Shown here piece by piece: positions 58,359 through 64,000 of a stretch of DNA of 64,000 nucleotides. How positions within the stretch are numbered: position 1 is the stretch's first letter; the number at the start of each line of letters is the position of its first letter. This DNA is from an uncultured Bacteroidota bacterium. GTDB taxonomy: Bacteria > Bacteroidota > Bacteroidia > JABEUT01. The notes beneath the pieces were generated by a model. It worked only from the letters and a program-made list of their open reading frames with translations, was not told the DNA's origin and made no database searches. The stretch lies in contig CAIUPO010000063.1 in NCBI GenBank assembly GCA_903901055.1, positions 62,001 through 126,000 on the forward strand. Direction: 5' to 3'. Made by a program: the position numbers and the translations under genes.

Positions 58359-59129
58359 ATGTCTAAGATAGCAAAAAACATCCGCCACCTGAGGGATTTA
58401 AAGAACCTCACACAACAAGAACTGGCTAATAAACTGAACGTTACGAAGGCCCGCATTGGTTCGTACGAAGAAAGCCGCAGTGAACCATCAGCCGAAATGC
58501 TGATAAAGTTCTCCAACTATTTCCACATCGCTATTGATGCCTTGCTGCGTGGAGACCTTACCAAAACCAACCTGGACGGGCTTATGAAGATAGGCAACAA
58601 CCGCCTGCTCTTCCCGGTAATACTGAATGAGGAGAACAACGAGGAGATAGAACTTATCTCGATGAAAGCCTCAGCCGGATACCTGAATGGCTACGCCGAC
58701 CCGGAATATGTGGAGCGGCTGCAACGCATTAAACTTCCATTTCTGCCGGCAGGCAAACACCGTGCCTTCCCTATTAAAGGCGACTCGATGCCTCCACTGC
58801 GCGATGGCAGCTTTGTGGTATGCAAGTATGTAGAGTCCTATAGCGATATAAAAGATGGGGCTACTTATGTGCTCCTCACCAAATCGGAGGGGATAGTATA
58901 TAAGCGGCTCTTTAAGCATCCTAAAAAGAAGGATTTGCTTACCCTCGTGTCCGACAACAAAACCTACCAGCCCTATGAAGTAAAAGCCGCCGATATACTG
59001 GAGGTGTGGGAATATGTTTGTTCGCTTAATATAGGAGCCTATAAAGAGGAAGAACTGAACTACACCAGCATTATGAATATGCTGAAAGGTTTGCAGGTGG
59101 AAATGAAATCGATAGGGCAAGGGAAATAG
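58359..59129 (+). CDS. XRE-family LexA/CI-like repressor with S24 peptidase domain
   Basis: HTH IRHLRDLKNLTQQELANKLNVTKARIGSYEESRSEPSAEML; S24 AFPIKGDSMPPLRDGSFVVCKYV; start trimmed from 58338. Confidence 0.88.
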   Translation: MSKIAKNIRHLRDLKNLTQQELANKLNVTKARIGSYEESRSEPSAEMLIKFSNYFHIAIDALLRGDLTKTNLDGLMKIGNNRLLFPVILNEENNEEIELISMKASAGYLNGYADPEYVERLQRIKLPFLPAGKHRAFPIKGDSMPPLRDGSFVVCKYVESYSDIKDGATYVLLTKSEGIVYKRLFKHPKKKDLLTLVSDNKTYQPYEVKAADILEVWEYVCSLNIGAYKEEELNYTSIMNMLKGLQVEMKSIGQGK

Positions 59130-59143
59130 GATATTCCGATGTA

Positions 59144-59270
59144 GTGCATGCGTGAGGGATAGTAGCGGAAAGCCCTGATGCTGACGGTCAGGGTGAAACC
59201 CGCACCGGAAGCAAAGGCTTGCAGCGGATAGCCCGACCCTTGCAAAGCTTGGGGCACGCCCTAAAAAAAA
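59144..59270. repeat. Structured intergenic element with AGCGGAAAGCCC / AGCGGATAGCCCGACCC sub-repeats
   Basis: Internal repeats plus CCCTGA(59173-59178)...TCAGGG(59188-59193) hairpin. Confidence 0.55.
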
Positions 59271-59300
59271 TTACTATTTTCGCACTTCAATACAATATAT

Positions 59301-60686
59301 ATGACATACGACTTGATAGTAATAGGTAGCGGCCCGGGCGGATATGTAGCTGCTATAAGAGCATCGCAACTGGGAATGAAGGTAGCAATTGTGGAACGCT
59401 CGGAGTTGGGGGGTATTTGCCTCAACTGGGGATGTATTCCTACCAAGGCCCTCCTGAAGAGCGCACAGGTATTTGAATATTTGAAACATGCAGCCGACTA
59501 CGGCATAAAGGTTAATGGCGGCGAAGCTGACTTTGGCGCTGTGGTAAAACGCAGCCGTGGCGTAGCCGATGGTATGAGCAAGGGGGTTCAGTTTTTGATG
59601 CGCAAAAATAAAATTGAAGTCATTAAAGGAACAGGAAAACTGAAAGCCGGAAAAAAAGTTGCTGTTACTGCCGATGGAAAAACTACCGACTACGAAGCCA
59701 AGAATATTATTGTCGCAGTTGGAGCCCGTTCCCGCGAACTACCTAACCTGAAAATTGATGGAAAGAAAATTATTGGTTACCGCGAAGCTATGGTGCTGCC
59801 AACACTTCCAAAATCGATGGTGATAGTAGGCTCGGGAGCTATTGGCTCGGAGTTTGCATACTTTTATGCTACTATGGGTACCAAGGTAACCCTGGTGGAG
59901 ATGCTACCAAACATTGTTCCGGTGGAGGATGAAGAAGTATCGAAAACATTAATGAAATCATTTGCCAAATTAGGTATAGATGTAAGGCTGGAAGCGGCTG
60001 TTCAGAGTGTGGATATTAGCGGTGCAGGTTGCAAAGTAAAAATAAAAGATGCCAAAGCAGAAACCGTGGTAGACTGCGATGTGGTTCTATCGGCTGTGGG
60101 TATTGCATCTAACCTCGAAAACATTGGCCTGGAAGATTTGGGCGTTATTACCGACAAAGGAAAAATTGTTGTAAATGGATACTACCAAACCAACATACCG
60201 GGCATTCATGCCATTGGTGATTGCGTTCCCGGACAAGCATTGGCTCACGTTGCAAGTGCCGAAGGAATTATTTGCGTAGAAAAAATGGCAGGGCAAAATC
60301 CGGAGCCGCTCAACTACAACAACATTCCGGGATGTACCTATTGCCAACCGGAAATTGCATCAGTTGGATTTACTGAAAAGGCTGCCAAGGCTGCCGGATA
60401 TGAATTAAAGATTGGAAAATTCCCATTCTCAGCATCGGGTAAAGCAAGTGCTGCCGGTGCAAAAGATGGTTTTGTGAAACTGATTTTTGATGCGAAGTAT
60501 GGTGAGCTTTTAGGGGCACACATGATAGGAATGAATGTTACCGAAATGATTGCCGAATGCGTGGTAGCCCGCAAATTGGAAACCACCGGACATGAAATAA
60601 TCAAAGCGGTACACCCCCACCCTACTATGAGTGAAGCTATTATGGAAGCCGCAGCTGCTGCTTATGGAGAGGTAATACATTTATAA
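59301..60686 (+). CDS. lpdA: Dihydrolipoyl dehydrogenase
   Basis: DLIVIGSGPGGYVAAIRASQLG; GGICLNWGCIPTKALL; HAIGDCVPGQALAHVASAEG; HPHPTMSEAIMEAAAAAYGE. Confidence 0.97.
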   Translation: MTYDLIVIGSGPGGYVAAIRASQLGMKVAIVERSELGGICLNWGCIPTKALLKSAQVFEYLKHAADYGIKVNGGEADFGAVVKRSRGVADGMSKGVQFLMRKNKIEVIKGTGKLKAGKKVAVTADGKTTDYEAKNIIVAVGARSRELPNLKIDGKKIIGYREAMVLPTLPKSMVIVGSGAIGSEFAYFYATMGTKVTLVEMLPNIVPVEDEEVSKTLMKSFAKLGIDVRLEAAVQSVDISGAGCKVKIKDAKAETVVDCDVVLSAVGIASNLENIGLEDLGVITDKGKIVVNGYYQTNIPGIHAIGDCVPGQALAHVASAEGIICVEKMAGQNPEPLNYNNIPGCTYCQPEIASVGFTEKAAKAAGYELKIGKFPFSASGKASAAGAKDGFVKLIFDAKYGELLGAHMIGMNVTEMIAECVVARKLETTGHEIIKAVHPHPTMSEAIMEAAAAAYGEVIHL

Positions 60687-60687
60687 A

Positions 60688-61461
60688 ATGAAAACGAAGT
60701 CGAAAATATTTTTATCTTTCATACTTCTATTTTCGATTGCATCGATTAATGGATATGGTCAGACTGCAGCACTCTATAAAAAGGCTGTAGAACTACGTCA
60801 ACAAGGGAAATTTCATGATGCGCTGGCTATTTTCAGATTATTATTAAGTAAAGATTCCAACAATACGGCATACCTCGACTATGTTGCGGTACTAACATGC
60901 AAATCACTGCATGATGATACCAAACCTGATAATCCTCCAATCGATGCATATAAGCACATGGAGTATCTTGCTAAAAAATCTTTAAAACTGGACTCAAACA
61001 ATGCTGAATCGCACTATGCGTATGCCTTTTCAATTGCTGTGATAAGTGAATATGCAAACAAAAAACAGCAAATTGCCATTGCAGGTATCATGAAAAAGGA
61101 ATTGGATAAAACGATTAAATTAAGTCCGCACCATGCCGGGGCATATCACCTGCTAGGGCGCTGGTTTGATAAACTGGCCGGATTTAATTCAGTTGAAAAA
61201 TTGGCTGTGAAGGTTCTTTATGGTACATCTCTGCCAGAAGGAACTTATGCACAAGCAGCAGCATCTTACGAAAAAGCGGTTCTCTACGAACCTGACTATA
61301 TTCTTCATCAATACGAACTGGCGGCAGTTTATCATGAAATGAAAAAGGATGCCGATGCAAAAGTATGGCTGCAAAATGCAATTGATGCCAAATATTCCGG
61401 GGACGATTCAGAGCAAGTGAAAAACAGTTGTAAGAAACTGCTGGCTAAGATAAATAATTAG
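60688..61461 (+). CDS. Secreted tetratricopeptide-repeat-like protein
   Basis: Signal peptide; helical repeats such as ALYKKAVELRQQGKFHDALAIFRLLLSKDSNN. Confidence 0.7.
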   Translation: MKTKSKIFLSFILLFSIASINGYGQTAALYKKAVELRQQGKFHDALAIFRLLLSKDSNNTAYLDYVAVLTCKSLHDDTKPDNPPIDAYKHMEYLAKKSLKLDSNNAESHYAYAFSIAVISEYANKKQQIAIAGIMKKELDKTIKLSPHHAGAYHLLGRWFDKLAGFNSVEKLAVKVLYGTSLPEGTYAQAAASYEKAVLYEPDYILHQYELAAVYHEMKKDADAKVWLQNAIDAKYSGDDSEQVKNSCKKLLAKINN

Positions 61462-61466
61462 AAAAA

Positions 61467-62870
61467 TTACCGGTTCTTCATTACCTCACTGATGTCGTGC
61501 ATCAGTTTTTCGGCGAGGTTGTCGGCGGTAGTGCGGGAAGCGCCTTCAGCAATAATACGGATAATAGGTTCGGTATTTGAACGGCGAAGGTGAATCCAGT
61601 CTTTATCGAATTCCAATTTTATTCCATCGCGGGTATCGACAATATATTTTTTGTATTTGTCCTTGATACCTATTAAAACCTTATCCACATTAAGGTCTGG
61701 GGACAGCTCAATTTTATTTTTTGAAATATGATAGTTCGGATATTGAGAACGAAGCATTGAACAACTCTTGCCAAATTTTGCAAGATGAGTCAGGAATAAA
61801 GCAATACCCACAAGCGCATCACGACCGTAGTGCAGGTCAGGGTAAATTATTCCGCCATTACCTTCTCCGCCAATTACAGCGTTATTCTTTTTCATCGCTT
61901 CCACTACATTCACCTCACCAACAGCGGATGGGAAATATTCACCACCGGCTTTAAGTGTAACATCTTTAAGTGCACGTGTAGACGACAGATTGGAAACTGT
62001 ATTCCCTTTTTTATTTTTCAGGATATAATCTGCAACAGCAACAAGGGTATATTCTTCGCCGAACATTTCTCCATCTTCGCAAACAAGCGCCAGTCTGTCT
62101 ACATCCGGATCAACAGCAATACCCAGGTGGGCATTTTTGCGTTCCACGGTTTTGGACAACTCGGTTAAGTTTTCCGGCAGCGGTTCAGCTTCATGTTTAA
62201 AATCTCCGGTAGGTTCACAGAAAATTGGAATGATTTCTTCTACACCTAATTGCTTTAATAAGGTAGGAACAATTATTCCACCAACAGAATTTACCGCATC
62301 TAAAACAACTCTGAATTTCTTTGCCTTGATAGCTTTTACATCTACCAATGGCAGATTCAGAATAAGGTCAATATGTTTTTGAAGATAGGAATCATCCAGT
62401 TTTATTTCTCCAAGTGAGTTCACATTTGCAAATTCAAACTGGCCTATTCGAGATATATTAAGTACATCTTTTCCTTCAGCTTCAGAAATAAATTCTCCTT
62501 TGGAATTAAGGAGTTTAAGTGCATTCCAATTTTTAGGATTGTGGCTGGCAGTAATAATAATTCCGCCATCCGCATTTTCACCGGTAACAGCTAATTCAAC
62601 TGTGGGTGTTGACGAAAGGCCTAAATCGGTTACATCAATGCCTAATCCCTGAAGAGTTCCGACAATAATGTTCCGCACAAATAATCCCGACATGCGGGCA
62701 TCACGTCCAATAACAACACGTGGCTTCTTTTTGGTCTTGTCTTTCTGGTTTCTTTTCACCCAGGTTCCATACCCTGCCGTAAACTTTACAATTTCGGTTG
62801 GGGACAAACCACCATCACCATTGCTGCCAATGGTGCCTCTGATACCGGAAATAGATTTAATAAGAGTCAC
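61467..62870 (-). CDS. glmM: Phosphoglucosamine mutase-like phosphohexomutase
   Basis: SISGIRGTIG; IIITASHNPKNWNALKLL; DPDVDRLALV; GEGNGG; RRSNTEPIIRII. GTG start at 62870 proposed (VTLIKSISGIRG). Confidence 0.9.
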   Translation of the reverse strand: MTLIKSISGIRGTIGSNGDGGLSPTEIVKFTAGYGTWVKRNQKDKTKKKPRVVIGRDARMSGLFVRNIIVGTLQGLGIDVTDLGLSSTPTVELAVTGENADGGIIITASHNPKNWNALKLLNSKGEFISEAEGKDVLNISRIGQFEFANVNSLGEIKLDDSYLQKHIDLILNLPLVDVKAIKAKKFRVVLDAVNSVGGIIVPTLLKQLGVEEIIPIFCEPTGDFKHEAEPLPENLTELSKTVERKNAHLGIAVDPDVDRLALVCEDGEMFGEEYTLVAVADYILKNKKGNTVSNLSSTRALKDVTLKAGGEYFPSAVGEVNVVEAMKKNNAVIGGEGNGGIIYPDLHYGRDALVGIALFLTHLAKFGKSCSMLRSQYPNYHISKNKIELSPDLNVDKVLIGIKDKYKKYIVDTRDGIKLEFDKDWIHLRRSNTEPIIRIIAEGASRTTADNLAEKLMHDISEVMKNR

Positions 62871-62998
62871 AGGTTTTTTAATTCGGGACGCAAATGTAAA
62901 ATTTTTGGTTAGACTGTGGCATAGCAAATTCCATCTCTGAAAAATATTTATAATTATTCCCGTACTTTTACATTTAATTTCCCGACAATCTATATTTT

Positions 62999-63715
62999 AT
63001 GGCTTCATTCTATCCTATTCATAGCACAGAAAGAAAAATTTCAACTGAAATTATTGAATGCATAAACTCTTTACCAACAAAGGGAAAACGTTATGCAGCC
63101 TTTGATTTGGACAACACCTTATTGATTGGTGATATCGGCGAAACTGTTTTTGCATTGCTGGTTAAAAAGAAACTAATCAAAGGGTTTGGATGGCAAGACT
63201 ATATCAATCTCGTCGAAAGTGACAAGCTAAAAGCATACAAGCTTATTATTGATTTAATGGCAGGTTTACCACTTACGAAGCTTGAGGAAGTAACGAATGA
63301 AGTGATTGCATATAAATCGCTCTCTATTAGCATTGAAGGCTGTAAACTTCAAGTCCCAAAACCGAATCCACTGATGAAATCTGTTTTAGGTTTATTAAGA
63401 AATAAGGGATTACGCATATATATAGTAACTGCAAGCAATGAAGTTTCTGCACGGATTATCTGCAAAAAATACTTCAATATTCCACCATCTGATATTATTG
63501 GTGCACAGGTTGCAAGGAATAAAAAAGAGATTATTAAAATTGGCAAAAAAGAATTTCCTTTTGGAGAGGGGAAAGTAACTATACTTAAAAAGAGATTCAA
63601 AACAAAACCTTTAGTTACCGGAGGAGACAGCCCCGGAGATAGGTTTTTGCTCAATTATACCCAAAAAAGCGGAATACAATTCTGGTTAGGGAAGGATGAA
63701 TATCATAGTACTTAA
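62999..63715 (+). CDS. HAD-superfamily hydrolase
   Basis: YAAFDLDNTLLIGDIGE motif I; IYIVTASNEVSARII motif II; GGDSPGDRFLL. Confidence 0.85.
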   Translation: MASFYPIHSTERKISTEIIECINSLPTKGKRYAAFDLDNTLLIGDIGETVFALLVKKKLIKGFGWQDYINLVESDKLKAYKLIIDLMAGLPLTKLEEVTNEVIAYKSLSISIEGCKLQVPKPNPLMKSVLGLLRNKGLRIYIVTASNEVSARIICKKYFNIPPSDIIGAQVARNKKEIIKIGKKEFPFGEGKVTILKKRFKTKPLVTGGDSPGDRFLLNYTQKSGIQFWLGKDEYHST

Positions 63716-63862
63716 AGACTATAACTTTTTCAAATACCTTTCGTAAAAGATATAAGCAAGAATAAAACTGTTGATAAAGATTGAAAAATAGTAAGGATGC
63801 TTAATCTTAATTTTTCTTAGTTTCGAATTGCCTTAGTTCTTAAAAAGTTCCATTATTCTGCG

Positions 63863-64000
63863 CATGAAGAAAATTACTCTACTTGCATTTCTTATCTCTC
63901 CTGCAATAGCATTCGCGCAAATTGATTTTGGCGGACCTACCGCTACTGCCAGAGGAGGCTCTGTAACAGCCACTGCGCAAGATTGGGAAGCAATAGGTAT
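63863..64000 (+). CDS. Partial CDS cut by the window edge; secreted protein, possibly outer membrane
   Basis: MKKITLLAFLISPAIAFAQIDFGGPTATARGGSVTATAQDWEAIG... Confidence 0.55.

Noticed and set aside
1-64000. tRNA, rRNA, integrase or IS element
   Set aside because: None recognised by eye on either strand; a tRNAscan/ISfinder run would be needed to exclude them.

Overview
The window is 64 kb of a Bacteroidota chromosome. This is supported by type IX secretion sorting domains, SprB-type repeats, TAnnTTTG promoter motifs and DUF983/DUF3078/DUF2752 proteins. Most of it is ordinary housekeeping: serS, HU, fmt, folB, dnaE, a pabA-pabB-pabC-like operon, lysC-lysA, folP-cdaA, dapA, lpdA and a glmM-like mutase. 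Accessory stretches are: (i) two adjacent giant secreted paralogs at 4.3-12.1 kb; (ii) a tight tandem cluster of MORN/YwqK-like secreted proteins at 15.0-18.5 kb, in which one copy is cut by an in-frame TAG; (iii) a two-gene cassette at 18.6-19.5 kb whose leader carries an ~11-bp-periodic CCTGTTA array; (iv) a Sau3AI-like restriction-modification operon at 55.4-58.0 kb bordered by a second array with different half-sites but almost the same layout. The strongest candidate for something undescribed is this pair of ~250-bp elements (18588-18835 on + and 55252-54999 on -). Both have GTCAnTGACTTTT, then a TAnnTTTR promoter motif and CTTTATGAAA, then a half-site 10 bp before a perfect palindrome (CCTGTTA-A-TAACAGG or CGTTGTTA-A-TAACAACG), then a ~50-bp spacer, then 6-7 direct half-sites every 11±1 bp. 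Other items are four REP-like palindromes, 'HAELVSAS/KQVQGD' repeats inserted inside a sorting domain, and several other dispersed intergenic repeats. All calls come from reading the sequence; no database or structure search was run.
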